Shown in pieces: positions 1-11,659 of a DNA stretch of 64,000 bases (position 1 is its first letter; each line of letters starts with the position of its first letter). This DNA comes from Holacanthus passer. Lineage: Eukaryota > Chordata > Actinopteri > Pomacanthidae. The notes under the pieces are model-generated. The model did no database searches, had not been told where the DNA came from, and saw only the letters and a list, made by a program, of their open reading frames with translations. Location of the stretch: NCBI GenBank assembly GCA_025331565.1, contig JAFREQ010000100.1, forward strand, positions 310,001 to 374,000, written 5' to 3'. Position numbers and translations under genes: made by a program.

Positions 1-438
1 GACATCAGGTTACTTACACACACACTGTATTTAGTTATGCACAGAGAAATATACAGTATGAATCCATATCACTGTGTGTTTTGAACATTGGATAGTATTG
101 ATTTACTGCGCTATATCACAATGTCAGACTATTCTCAGTATTTTAAAAGAATGAGATTTAAATGCAGTACATGGTGTTAGTATGGTAGTACTAACTATTT
201 ATTTTCTGGAAAGTTACTATACTGCATATACTACATATTATACTGTTAATATAATTCACAGTGGTTGTGGAGACGGAGTTTCATACAGTGTGTGAGTGTG
301 CACCTGCTTTCTTACGACAGCTGCTTTACAATTTTAGTATTTGGTTTTGGTGAAATATGTATTCCACTTTTTTCTCAGTCTTTCATGGTTCACCTTTCTC
401 ACCTTGACTTCTTCATTACTCTCCATTCTCTCTTTCAG

Positions 439-970
439 ACCAGCAGGAGACCGATCCACCTGGACAGCTACAGCCAGAGATGTAATCTCCTACTACCTGA
501 CCGGAGCCTCAGCTGTTATAACCATCAAGGTCTGTCTCTCCTTTCCTCTCCTCATGACCCCACTCTTTCTCCTTTTCCTTTTGCTCAAGGCTGTTGGTCA
601 AGTATCCTTTATCTATGTACAGTAGTTTATGAAGATTAATTATTTCTTCAAGTCAATGGTTTCAGAGGTGCTCTACCAGATTTTTTAAAAATGTATATAT
701 TATTATTAGTTACGGAATTCATTTCAGTCTTGGCTCACCTCTGTGCACCTCTTTTCTTTGTTGCTGCAATGACCTACTTACAGGATGTCTCCCCCTCTCC
801 TCTACTGTTATCTAGGAGTTGACAGATGAGCGTCCAGTTCACGTCACGCTGTTCTGCTCCGACAAGATGGGACACTTTGTCAACTTTGCAGAATTTCTGG
901 CCAGTGAGGGCCTCGCCCTCAGGGAAAGAAAACCAAGGTCTGTGTGTGCATGTGTGCCACATCCATGGAA

Positions 971-1008
<38 letters not shown>

Positions 1009-4000
1009 TTATTATGGTTTACAGGTTTAAAGTAACATAAGCAGCCTTTCTTTTCTTTTCTCTGTATATCTCTTTCTGACCATCTCTCTTCCTATGAGGC
1101 ATTACTAAACATTGAAAGATCTGAATAAATTAAAAAATGCAGATGCACCAGTATTTCAAATTCTTACTCATTATATTTACTATCATTATTATCTTCAATT
1201 GGACTGTTTTTGCTAAGTGCTTCTGCAGTCATATGGGAATGATTTGTATGATATTTCAGAACCATATCATTACATTTTTAATAGCCAGTGCATTGTGGCA
1301 GTAGTCAGTGCCTGATAATCAGTTTTTAATTTTAAGCCAATGTCTTTGCAATGTTACTGGCCACCTTTTTTTTCCTTAGGTGTTTGCTTCTGTCTTCTTG
1401 CAGAGATACTGTAGAACCCATAGAAACTGATGCACAGTCTCCAGTGAGCAAGACACAGAGTGATGGCGACAATAAAAACAGTCACCCAGCTCCCTCTCTC
1501 ATTCCTTCCCCTCCCCTGTCCTCCCATGACTCCACTCAGGCCCCTCCAAAACCAGCCCCCCGCACCATTATATCTGCTGAAAAGGTGAAAACACACACAA
1601 ACACTCTGTGGACAAGAAACCGTTTTGATTCACCTGGATTCTGTGTGAATACAATAATACTTTGTGTGCAAACTTTGTGACAGCTTGGGCATTTAGCCTG
1701 TTGTACACTTGAACAATATACAAGTGTACAACAGGTATAAGAAATGCCAATGCCTATATTACAAATACTGTAATATGAGTGGTCCAGAACTCTGGGATCG
1801 TGTGGAACTGTTCTGCTTACTGTCCTGAGAGTCAAAACTGTATTGCCTTGTAAAAGAGGGGCTTTTGGGGGATACCATGAAGAGAGTTTTAAAATATACA
1901 ATTTTAAAATATAAAAAGTGTATCTAAATGTGTGTGTGTGTGTGTGTGTTTGTGTTTGTGTTTGTGTACACAGGTGAAGACTCAGTTGTACCACCCCCCA
2001 GAGCTGCCATGCCTTGGTCACATCCAGATGAAGGTTTCTGCAATCGGAGAGGATGGTCTCATTTATGTCAGAACACAGAATGCAGGTACACATGGACATT
2101 GATACTGAGCTAATGCTGAGGTTAACTTCTTTATTCTAGTCTTTAATCTTCATTATAGAAATATGACTTAAAACATAATCTGTCCATTATACAGCCCTGT
2201 TAAAAACTGATATAGAACATGAGGAGTGGCTACTGTCTGCATAATACAAAAGCAACAACCAGTTGTGTTTTAGGTGAACAGTATTTCTTAGAAATTATTT
2301 TTTGCTGACATGAGGTAAAGCTGACATGTAAGGATGAAATAGTAATGTATCTTCACAACATGTACTGTGTTCTTTTGGACTGCAAATGTATGAAACAGAA
2401 AACTGAGAATTTATAAGTAGCAAATCAAGGGCCAAAAAGCTTTTAATGTGCTCTAAATTAGTGAGTGTCACAGTGCCGTTTTTATTATGTTGACTCTGGT
2501 GTTTTAATTTGCTGATGAAATCATGATCTAAATAGTAGCTTGCTATGTACGGGGAGTGTGTACGGACTCAAATGCAACACACTAAAATTATTGAAGAAGT
2601 CTTTTAATAAAAGCAAACAAAATCTTAATTAACAAAAACTCACTGCAGGGTTATGTCCAGCATAGTCCAGAAATCTCAACAGAGCAGATCCAGATATGAC
2701 ACGAGCTGACAGTCATGCAGGAACAACAAAAGACGAGGAGTCAAAGATGAGAGAGAAGAGAAGAGAACAATCCGGCAAAGGCTGAGTGGGGTGAAATGGC
2801 TTATATAGAGTCCTGATGGTGATTACAGATAGAGTGCAGCTGAGAGTAGGGGTGTGTGATGAGGTGGGAGTGGCAGGTAGGTAAGGTGAGGCAGAGTGAG
2901 TATGGCAGGTGAGGAGTGACAACTCTGACAGGTAAACTAAGACATAACAGGGCTGTAACAGACAGAACTATGACATAGAACCCAGACAGAAAACTACAAC
3001 ATAGAACTAAGAAACAGCTAGGACACACAACATGACAGCAGAGGTAAGGAACGAATACCAAGACAATGAACTAAGACAAGACTGGACTACGACATGACAA
3101 GACTACGACATGACAAGGACCATAACTGATGGAACTAAGACAAGACTGACAGAATTAGAACAGAGACTGAAACTAAGGCAGAGAGGCTGAAACACTGGAC
3201 AGAACTGTGGCAGGTAAGAAAGTGATATGGCAAAAAACTGAGGCTGAACAAAAACTAAAGGCTAAACAGAGGCCTGGCAGGCAGAACTATGACAATTTGT
3301 ATATGTGTCTGTGCTCGGTTTGTGTCAGAGTGTCAGCTGGAGCATCTTCGGGAGAGGATTCAGCAGAGCATGAAGACATTGCCCAGACTGAAGCCTTACA
3401 CCTGGAAGTCAGTCCTGGGCTGCGCCATCATTGGCCCTGATATGTTGTGGTATCGAGGACAACGGCTGGAGGTGCTGGGAGGACACGTTAAGGTCAGGGA
3501 GACACAGACATGCACATAAAAATCCTTCCCTTGTAATTTGGAGACTTTTCATGAACCATTCTAAGTACCAGTAACAATTAAACACCACAGACAAATTTTA
3601 TATTTGTGATATTTTGAGAGACAAAAGCCTTTTAAGAAAGCAAAACAGATAAAACCAAGACAGTTGTAGCTACGCAATTCTGTTGGACTTCTGTTAAATA
3701 TTGACAGTTACTCAAGCCAAAGTTTGTCTGGCTACACTTTTATCCTTTATTATACTTATCAGCACCTCACTCTTTATCTATAAATCATAGACTCAAAGTC
3801 AGCACTCCAAACCAATGCTAATCCATTTTATAAACACCCAACATGATTACTGATGTTATACTGAATTTCCACACAGTCAAAAATCAATTCTCGTGCACCA
3901 TGGCACGTCTCTCTTGCTGAGTGGTCAGCTGAATACTGGAAGACAGTAGAGGAGGTTGTGCCAGCATCGAGTTCAAAAGTAGTTTAGCTGACTTCATTGA

Positions 4001-7000
4001 CACAGTGCTGAAGCTGACAGCCTCAGAACAGCCTCAATTCACACTGCCCTTTGTTTCCATTATCATTCTCTACTTCCATCTCAGGTAGTTTTGAGGTTTG
4101 GTCATATTGAGACATGACTCCTTTATAGACGTTTACAGCCTGCCATGTTATGTTGCTTTTTGTACAGTGACACAACTTTTAAAAAAGTGCTGTGATTCAA
4201 CTGACCAAATGCAACTTGACTCTGGATTGACTTTTATGGGGCAGCCCTATATATAAAAATATTTTTAATCCTCTTTTGCATAATGATGTTTAACTAATAT
4301 GTAACATTTATATTGTCACTGTATACCACCAGTTCAACCAGGAGAGACGAGCTTTGCTTTTTTTGGAATTCATAGCCAATCCTATGGCTTTGTTTTTTTT
4401 GTTTTTTTCGTAGTCAATGCTATGGCTTGCTTTTTTTCTGATTTATAGCCAATGCTACTATCTGGTATCACATCGTTGGCCGAGGCTTGCAACTGAGAGA
4501 GCTTCAAACCTGGTGCTGGGTTTATGCCTTGAGCTCTTAGGATCTCCAGGATCTCGGATCCTGTTTCCTCCTGACGAGAAGCAGCGATCCTAGCACAGCG
4601 CTGGCTGCCTATGGTGTAGAGACAGATGCAAGTAATCCTCCATGAGTGGGACTTATGAGTCTGATATCACAAAAAGCAATGACAGCCCCACTATTAACAG
4701 CCAAACAGGCCTTAAACTTGCCGTAAATGCACTGAATTGATGGCAGAGACATGTGAATCAATGGCATGAAAGAGCTAGGGGCAGAGAAAGATCATATTTT
4801 AAAAGGAGAGCAGAAAGATGATAGGCTAGTGATGTGTGACACCGTGCTATTGGATGGAAGAGATCAGCTGATGAAACAGCTGATTTCCAATGACAGCCCC
4901 AAACACTGACAGTGAGAAATGTGCGTGAGCATGCGCAGGAGGAAAGATGAGAAAAAGCCTGTGAAAGCATTGTTGTCTTCCTGCCTGAACTTATGCTAGA
5001 GCTTCATTTAATGAAGCGCAAAAACCATTATGTAGTTATTTTAGATATGACACAACTGAGAGATGTTGTTACCACAGCAACAGTACATGCTAAACTGCAT
5101 ATACGTGAAGCACATTAATGCTTTTCCTTGCTGGTACAGTAAGACATTGCTAATATTTATTCATCTATCTATCTATCTATCTATTTATCCATTTATCTGT
5201 TTATTTATTTATCGGGGTGTGTGTGTTACCAGGTGCTATATGTGGACTACGGCCTGGTGGAGAACATTCCAGTGGTCCATGTGTACCCCATGCTGCTGTG
5301 TGACGATGTTCCTCAGCTCTCTATGCCCTGCCAGCTGCACAGCATCAAACCTGTAAGATGTCAGAATGTGTCCACTTACGAGCTTTCAGAGCTGTCTTCT
5401 TCAGCAAATGGAGCTGAAGCTCAAAAAAACATTTTATATTTTCTAAATATAGATCTAATTATTTATTTTTGTTTTATTGGATGGTTTGTTGTATGCATTG
5501 TAATTAATTTATATTTTTAAATCTGAAATTAAATGATCACAATCAGCAAAAACAATCAGTATGTTGACAAAAAATTTTAAATTCAGTCACAGGAAACATT
5601 TTAAGGGACTATTCCAGGGGGTTTTAAACCCAGTAAATCCCATCTGCATACAATTTACTGTACTGACCATTTCCCAATTCATGCAAGTGCACATTTTTTT
5701 AGCTTACTTCAAATGGGAAGGCAGTTTTAACTCCACAACAGGACCTCTATGCTGAAGATGTGTGCTATTAGGTGATTTGGGAAGCCTTATATGGAAGACC
5801 TGGAAGACCCACAAACTAGTTAGCCAACAAGAAACAGTGAAGTGAATGTCATGATGAGGAGCTCTGATGAAAAACTCTTACTACATAACAACTATTGTAC
5901 ATCATCAGTTTGAGCCAGAGTATGCTGAGGATGAAATGGTGCAGAGGCAAGCAGACTGAGGCGGAGGAAGGGCAAAAGGGTATCACCCGAACATTTCATT
6001 TTGAAAATCAAAACAATTGTGCAACATATTACAAAAGCCAAAATATGGCAACATGATTTGGGAAATGATTGGCACTAATGGAAGGTGTAAGCAGATAAAA
6101 GTTATTTGGCTTAAACATGCAAAACCACTGGTAAAGTACTCCAAGTGTAAGGTCTTAAAAAGATTGTTCTTATTGTAGACGTTTTATTGAGTGAAGTGGC
6201 TAGTTTCCTTTTGTTCATAGTAAACTGTCTTCACATGTTCACCACATCTTTTCTTCTTTTCTATCAATTGATTTTTCTGTCCGTCTTCTCAGGTTGGTGG
6301 TAGCTGGCAGAGGGATGCAGTGGCCTTGCTGAGGGAGGTGTTGCTGAACCGTAGTGTGGACATACAAGTCATGGTAGAATTGCACTTAAATATATAAGGG
6401 CATTGTTGTTTTGAACTTTAAATACTGTACATCTGGGATGTTGTAGTAAAGTAGTTGACCGTTAGTGTGTCTGTGTGTGGGGTAGGAGCTGCCGACTGAC
6501 CCAAGGGGACCCCTCACAGTTAAGGTCTTCCTTGACGGGCTGAGCCTCAGCAGGATCCTGTGTCACTACGAACACGCCTCCATGAACCGGACTGTCTCAG
6601 CACACGAGGTCCGAGCAAGCATTTGTGTTGGTTTGCGTGCTTTTTCTGTTTCACCAGCTGAAGCAGTTCTGCCATAATTTCCTCGGGAATATCTGTGTTT
6701 CTCTTCAGGGACACTCAGTGATGTCTCCTGCCTTCCTGGATGATTGGGACATCAACACTGAGGTATCGTACCTAGAATGAAGATTGGAAAATTGATTTTG
6801 TCAATAGCCACAATTCTCTTCAACTTATTTGAACCATATTTACAGACATAATTAAAAATTTAAGGTAAATGGCAGAGAACTGAAGTAAACAAGTAGCTGT
6901 TGAAGAAAGTGGAACATCTAGCAGATGTTCTCAGGAGTTGGAGACCGCACCAGAGCTAAAATGAGAATCAATCTGTTCAACATAAACAAATGGGGTGCTC

Positions 7001-9876
7001 ATGTTGCCCTGTGTCTGCTGCATGTTTAAGTAGGCAAGCATTGCTAACACTTTTGCAGTAACCACCTGGAAGGTGAGACTGCGTGTGCCTTGGTCTCCTT
7101 CTGTCCTTTGATGGCAGAAAATCATGTTTATTGTCTTTTTTTCACCAGACCGTAGCAAAACATTTCAGGTTGTGAGTCATGTCTTCACCAGACATTGCAG
7201 GGTGAGTAAATCTAAGACTGATGTTGATGCTGTGTCTCCAGGATCTGAGGGGCCCAGAGGAGCCCATGCTGGGGCCCTTTATCTACCCAACCCTGCCACA
7301 GAAGGGAGAGCAGTTTCAAGTCCAGGTCAAGCATCTGTTGACCCCCAATGAGGTAGCTACTGCACTACAGAGATGATAATATGTATTAAAAAAAATTGTG
7401 ACAGTGGTGCAGCAGTACCAATGAACTAACCAAGTACTGATGACAGGAGTGTTTAAATGATTTGACTTCATTCTTAATAAGAAAATAAGGATGAATGTGT
7501 GTCGTAAAATAATCAGGCTTGAACAATAAAGTCCATACACCAAGCCATCTTGTTTTAACTATAGTTCTAGTTGAACCTGCTAGGATCATTTTGGACACTA
7601 TAGTGGAATGAAGAGGCATAATTTCAAGTTTTGTCAAAATCAAATCATTGATATCATCTGAACAAATTGCACACTACCCTACAACTGCAACTAGGAAGTA
7701 CTTTCATTATCCATTATTTTTTATGTTTTCTCTAGTCAGTCATTAACTCTAAATAAATGAGGCTAAGCTGATAATGAATGGTTTTGCCAACAAGAGATCC
7801 GTCTTTATGTCTCTCCTGCAGCTGTTCCTGTGGCCTCTGGAGGAAACAGCTGGTGTGGAGGCAGATGGAGAGACTCTGGATGGGGCTCTAAGCAGAATCA
7901 ATGCAAACATCAAGAGTCTGCCACAACTCACCAACTTGCCTTATGGTAATATTTCACTGTGTTCACTGCCTGGAGCTGTTTATATGTTCAGCTGGATCAC
8001 TGAAGATCCTGCTGTGATCAAAAATTGCTTGGTATAAAATCAATTAATGGACTGTCAGTGCACTGGTGTTAAGCTTTTCATCAAATGTTCCAGTGGCCTT
8101 GCACCTTTAAATGGCATAAAAGAATCCTTTCTCTGCTGTTGTCACAACACTATGTCATGCACTAATGTGCATGTGTAGCTGGAAATCACTGTTGTGCTTG
8201 TGGTTTCCAGGCAGTCCCTGCCTGGCAGAGTACAGTGATGGGAAGTACTACCGGGCCAAGCTGATTAAGTTCACCAGCGTGGAGCCCGTCATGACCCTGG
8301 TCCAGCACGTTGACTTTGGATCTGATGACACTCTGCCCACCAGCAAGTACGAACTTCACATACTGCAGGAATGGTTTCTTTAAGTGGAGCTGAAATTTTA
8401 TATTCACTTAACTTAACAAGACAGAGTCTACACCGGGGGTTTTCAACGCCTGACTTATGGGCTTGGAAAAAGGCACTGCCTCACCTATTTGCTTAGTTAC
8501 TCATTTCCCCACATTTCACTTAAAAACACAAACGTCCACTTCATGGTGGCTCTCAAGGAAAAGTAAAGGGGCACTAAAATCAAAGTCTGCCAACTATGAA
8601 AGCATGTACAAAAATTACAAAAAAAAACCATTTAACAAATGGTTGCTTACTTACACATCCACCAGCTACAGAGCAACGTTATCATTCATTTTGAGTTGGG
8701 ATACATTCTTAGTGTTAGAATGTTAATTATAGTTGCTTTAGCTTGTGACTTTGAGAAAACCCATTTATCATCATCTCAGGATAATGAAAATCTCGTGTCG
8801 TGACAGCACAGCACCTTATTTTGTAAGGAATGAAAACTTTACGTACAGTATGTTGTCATTATTAGCTTGTGTGGTGGTGGTGGTGGTCAGTACACTGATT
8901 TTTAAATGACTTCTTAGAAATTATTAGACTTGATGTTTTTATGGAAATGTAAAAGTTAGTTGCTCTCAATAGTTGGATATTGGTGTTCTCATAAATATAC
9001 TCAGAGTTTGAGAACTTGTTTGTTTAGAACCACGTACCATTAAAACCTCTCATTTACAGGTGTTGTGGATACACTGATGTGGTGTTCTGATGTTCTGTCA
9101 CTTCCTGTTAGGATGCGTCAGATGCCGGTCGAGCTACTGAAGTTTCCATGCCGGGCGTTCAAGGTGAAAGTCGCCGGCTTCAAGGCTCCGAGTGTCAACA
9201 GGCACGAACAGGTGTTGCCCTACAGCCCTGAGTGGAGCGTGAAGGCTGCGATGGACATGATCGACCTGTTACACAGCAACATCACAGCATCAGTTGTGGT
9301 AACAGACGCTGATTTTCATTTGGATTGGACGTGGAGTGATGGTTCTTTAAAGGCACTCTGTGGAGTAAACACAGATTTACATGCAGTATTACCAGAAAGC
9401 ATCTAAACCTGTATGGTTTACATTCACATTTATTCATTTGCATTCTTCTTCTTCACTTTGCTGACTCATTGTTGCGTTTCCTGGCACGTATCACAACCTT
9501 TAGGGTGGGATACAACTAAATATAGTTAAATAAGACTCAACATGAAAAATAAACTCAACTTCAGACTCTACATTTTAAATTTCCAGAGCCACAGCACACT
9601 ACCACAACTCAAGGTGATGGAAATATAAATGTAAAGGAATCGAAGCATCGTCATGCAAAACCCAGTTTATTGTCTAACGTTTGGTCTCAAATTGACACAG
9701 ACAGTAACATTTGTCAGAGCACAAGACTTGACTTCTTTGAGTCAGAATCTTACCACCTTCATGTGGCCTTGTGTGTTCAGGCCCAGGAACCAGAGCTCAC
9801 AGTGCTGCTTTACAACGAGGACGGAGGGTTGGTCCATCTGCCTCTGGTGAGCGAGGGACTGGCTGAGCTCGAGTGA
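439..9876 (+). CDS. rnf17: Multi-Tudor protein, probable RNF17/TDRD4, 3' part (gene starts upstream)
   Basis: Exons seen: 439-529, 816-937, 1404-1584, 1974-2085, 3329-3492, 5233-5352, 6293-6373, 6486-6608, 6709-6762, 7242-7352, 7822-7945, 8211-8346, 9112-9298, 9781-9876 (TGA). All introns are GT-AG; after one nucleotide completing a split codon the sum is 1701 nt, so phase holds throughout. The 566 residues carry the end of one extended Tudor unit (exons 1-2), a low-complexity linker (exon 3), a full extended Tudor (from GHIQMKVSAIGEDG through VLYVDYG to LTVKVFLDG) and a last one (from FLWPLEE through QHVDFGSDD to the C terminus). Extended Tudor domains bind symmetric dimethyl-arginine on PIWI proteins; RNF17 acts in germ granules and piRNA control. 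The RING finger would lie upstream, outside the window. The RNF17 call rests on this architecture plus tail-to-tail adjacency with cenpj, as in human 13q12. Another TDRD paralogue is possible but less likely. Confidence 0.8.
971..1008. repeat. Compound (GT)n(GA)n microsatellite
   Basis: A GT run passes directly into a GA run, 34 nt after the donor site of the rnf17 exon ending at 937. A matching compound array is at 59413-59450. Confidence 0.9.
1688..1748. repeat. Long perfect inverted repeat (hairpin) in an rnf17 intron
   Basis: Arms 1697-1711 and 1721-1735 are exact reverse complements over 15 nt (CCTGTTGTACACTTG), with a 9-nt loop. Outer arms 1688-1694 and 1742-1748 (GGCATTT/AAATGCC) pair again after a short asymmetric interior bulge. 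The 61-nt structure resembles a short pre-miRNA-like hairpin or the tip of a small palindromic transposon; no function is shown. Confidence 0.75.
1928..1968. repeat. (TG)n microsatellite with TTTG interruptions
   Basis: The TG run ends a few bases before the acceptor site of the rnf17 exon starting at 1974, so it overlaps the position of that intron's polypyrimidine tract. Confidence 0.85.
2549..3295. repeat. Interspersed repeat, AC/GA-rich with internal GACATGACAAG-type motifs
   Basis: This block in the 1.2-kb rnf17 intron differs in composition from its flanks. It is purine- and AC-rich and has repeated short motifs (ACTAAGACA, TACGACATGACAAG, GGCAGGTA). Two overlapping minus-strand open frames of 69 and 86 aa are low-complexity and not gene-like. 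It resembles common fish interspersed repeats; the family and exact ends were not determined. Confidence 0.5.
3493..5232 (+). other. rnf17 intron, 1.7 kb, with a short tandem repeat
   Basis: No exon or conserved open frame was seen. Around 4360-4465 a unit like ATAGCCAATGCTATGGCTTGC plus a T-run recurs about three times with spacing near 40-50 nt. Positions 4470-4970 look like unique or old repeat sequence of unknown family. Confidence 0.5.
5159..5214. repeat. (ATCT/ATTT)n tetranucleotide repeat
   Basis: A run of ATCT units degenerating into ATTT units lies just upstream of the acceptor site of the rnf17 exon starting at 5233. Confidence 0.85.
5353..6292 (+). other. rnf17 intron, 0.94 kb
   Basis: No conserved open frame, RNA gene or recognisable mobile element was seen. 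It ends in a pyrimidine-rich tract and CAG acceptor before the exon starting at 6293. Confidence 0.5.
8347..9111 (+). other. rnf17 intron, 0.77 kb
   Basis: No gene seen. It contains a small (GGT)n tract near 8872-8887. The flanking exons join through a split Lys codon (AA|G). Confidence 0.5.
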
Positions 9877-10106
9877 AGCAGAGCGGAGAAACCTCAACCC
9901 ACAGGGTAGGTTTCAGTTTTAATTCAAATAGTGCTTTTAAAAATGTGTGTATCTCTGAACTGCTGTGTTATTTTAGCTCATTTAAGCATAACAGTGTTTT
10001 TGTCCTCAGACTTGTCACATTGAAAGAAAACACTGCTCATATATTGCATGCCTTGTGATTTGAGGTGGAACCAGCTGAATGTGGAAGACATATTTGAGCT
10101 GCTGTT

Positions 10107-10112
10107 AATAAA
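10107..10112 (+). terminator. Poly(A) signal AATAAA, probable rnf17 3' end
   Basis: First canonical AATAAA downstream of the rnf17 stop codon at 9874-9876, giving a 3' UTR of about 250 nt. Confidence 0.55.
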
Positions 10113-11659
10113 TTCCCCATCTTGTCTTTCTCCAGGTTTCCTCACCAACATCCTGTTTTGTGAACCTCCTGATTTCATTGTTGTGCTGTTTCACAGCTGT
10201 TCTTAGTTTTTATATGTTGCAGAACGTTTGCAGTGGTCTTTACTTTCACAGTGTTCCTGTTGAGCAGTGAGTTACTGAACATTTGGCTGCTTTGTGTTTG
10301 AGTGAGCTCTGTTGACTGAGCACTTTGTTTTCTAGTCGTTTGACTCATGTGAGACCAACTTGTCTGTATGAAGGTTCGGATTAAATTTCCAATGTTGTCT
10401 AAGCTTTTTTGCAGAGTTTTCTTTGGAAACACTTCAACCTCCTCTTCAGTCCAGACCAGCAGAGTCGTGCTACAGACAATTATCAAAACAAAGATTGATG
10501 ATTCTAAATTTTAAGAAAAAGTTAAAATTTATTTTACAAAAAAAATATATAGTCGGCTAAGAAAATAAATATGTATTTAACATTTTTACAAATTAAAATT
10601 GTTGTAAACACTTAAAACCAAAACACTTCACACACACACCACATTGAAACAGTTCATGAAGCTGCACAGGTGACATTTTGTTTCTGTGTAGCATCTCATT
10701 ATTCCCAGGCCTGTACTGAAAATGTAAACAATATGAGTTTTTGTTAAAATATAAATAAATATAAAATTTATAAGACTGTGAATAGTGGTAGATTAGAAGC
10801 TACACAATATCCTGTACATACAAAAGATTGTCTTGTAAGACTAAAGGGATTTGATTGCAAAATTTCAGATACCTTTTTAGACAGAAAACATCTTTGCATC
10901 TCTGAAACATTAAAGGTGCCCTGTGGAGTTTTCTTGCAAACAAAGTTACTGTTTTACAAAACTCATTGAGTATTTTTGAGGTCTGATGAATATGCTCAAT
11001 GCCTTTCCTTCCTCATGAAACATTTGCAAAGCCATTTTTTCTTCAGTGTTTGTATCCTGCATTTTTTTTACGTGCTAGCAGTTCTTCCCTGCCTTTGTTG
11101 GCACGTTGCTACATCTCTGGATGCATTATTTCACACTATAACACCCGTAGCAATGTGCCAGCATAAACAGTGAAGTGTTAGACAGCAAGCATGTAAACAT
11201 GGAAGAGAACAACACAGGATTCTGCATTGCAAATGATTTATAGTGTTTGTTTGACTTCAGAGACACATAGTATGTGTTTTGGTGATAAACGCTAAATGCA
11301 AAAGGCCCATTTCGGATCGTTTACAGACAGAAGTAGTCGAGGTATGGCAGCTGAAGCGTGTCCATTGAGGAATTTTAAAAAAGGCTCTTTCACTCTGAAA
11401 AAAAATGCTTTTAAAAAGGCTTATGACTTCCTCACACTCATTTTCTGTGGACTATCGTGTAGCTTTGCCTGATTTTGGCAGCATATTGAAATAAGAAGTG
11501 AGCTGAAACAAAAGCACAAAATCCCAACCAGCTGAAGGAGAACAAGAAGGACAAGTGATTCTAAAACATCTGATTTGTTTTCTGCAAGTCTTTAGGAAAC
11601 ATAGTTGTACTGACATTAGCCCTGGGAAGATGTTTCGTTTGCTTTGAGACGCTGTGTTT
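10113..11659. other. Tail-to-tail interval between rnf17 and cenpj, mostly cenpj 3' UTR
   Basis: On the minus strand an AATAAA signal lies at 10528-10533, so most of 10510-11659 is probably cenpj 3' UTR of about 1.1 kb. No other open frame looks genuine. The two predicted transcript ends are about 400 nt apart and do not overlap. Confidence 0.5.
10528..10533 (-). terminator. Poly(A) signal (AATAAA on minus strand), probable cenpj 3' end
   Basis: TTTATT on the plus strand is AATAAA in the cenpj direction, about 1.1 kb after the cenpj stop codon. Confidence 0.45.

Noticed and set aside
1536..2099. 187-aa minus-strand open frame in rnf17 introns
   Set aside because: It crosses exon, intron and a TG microsatellite and has a TQTQTH repeat from the microsatellite; no homology recognised.
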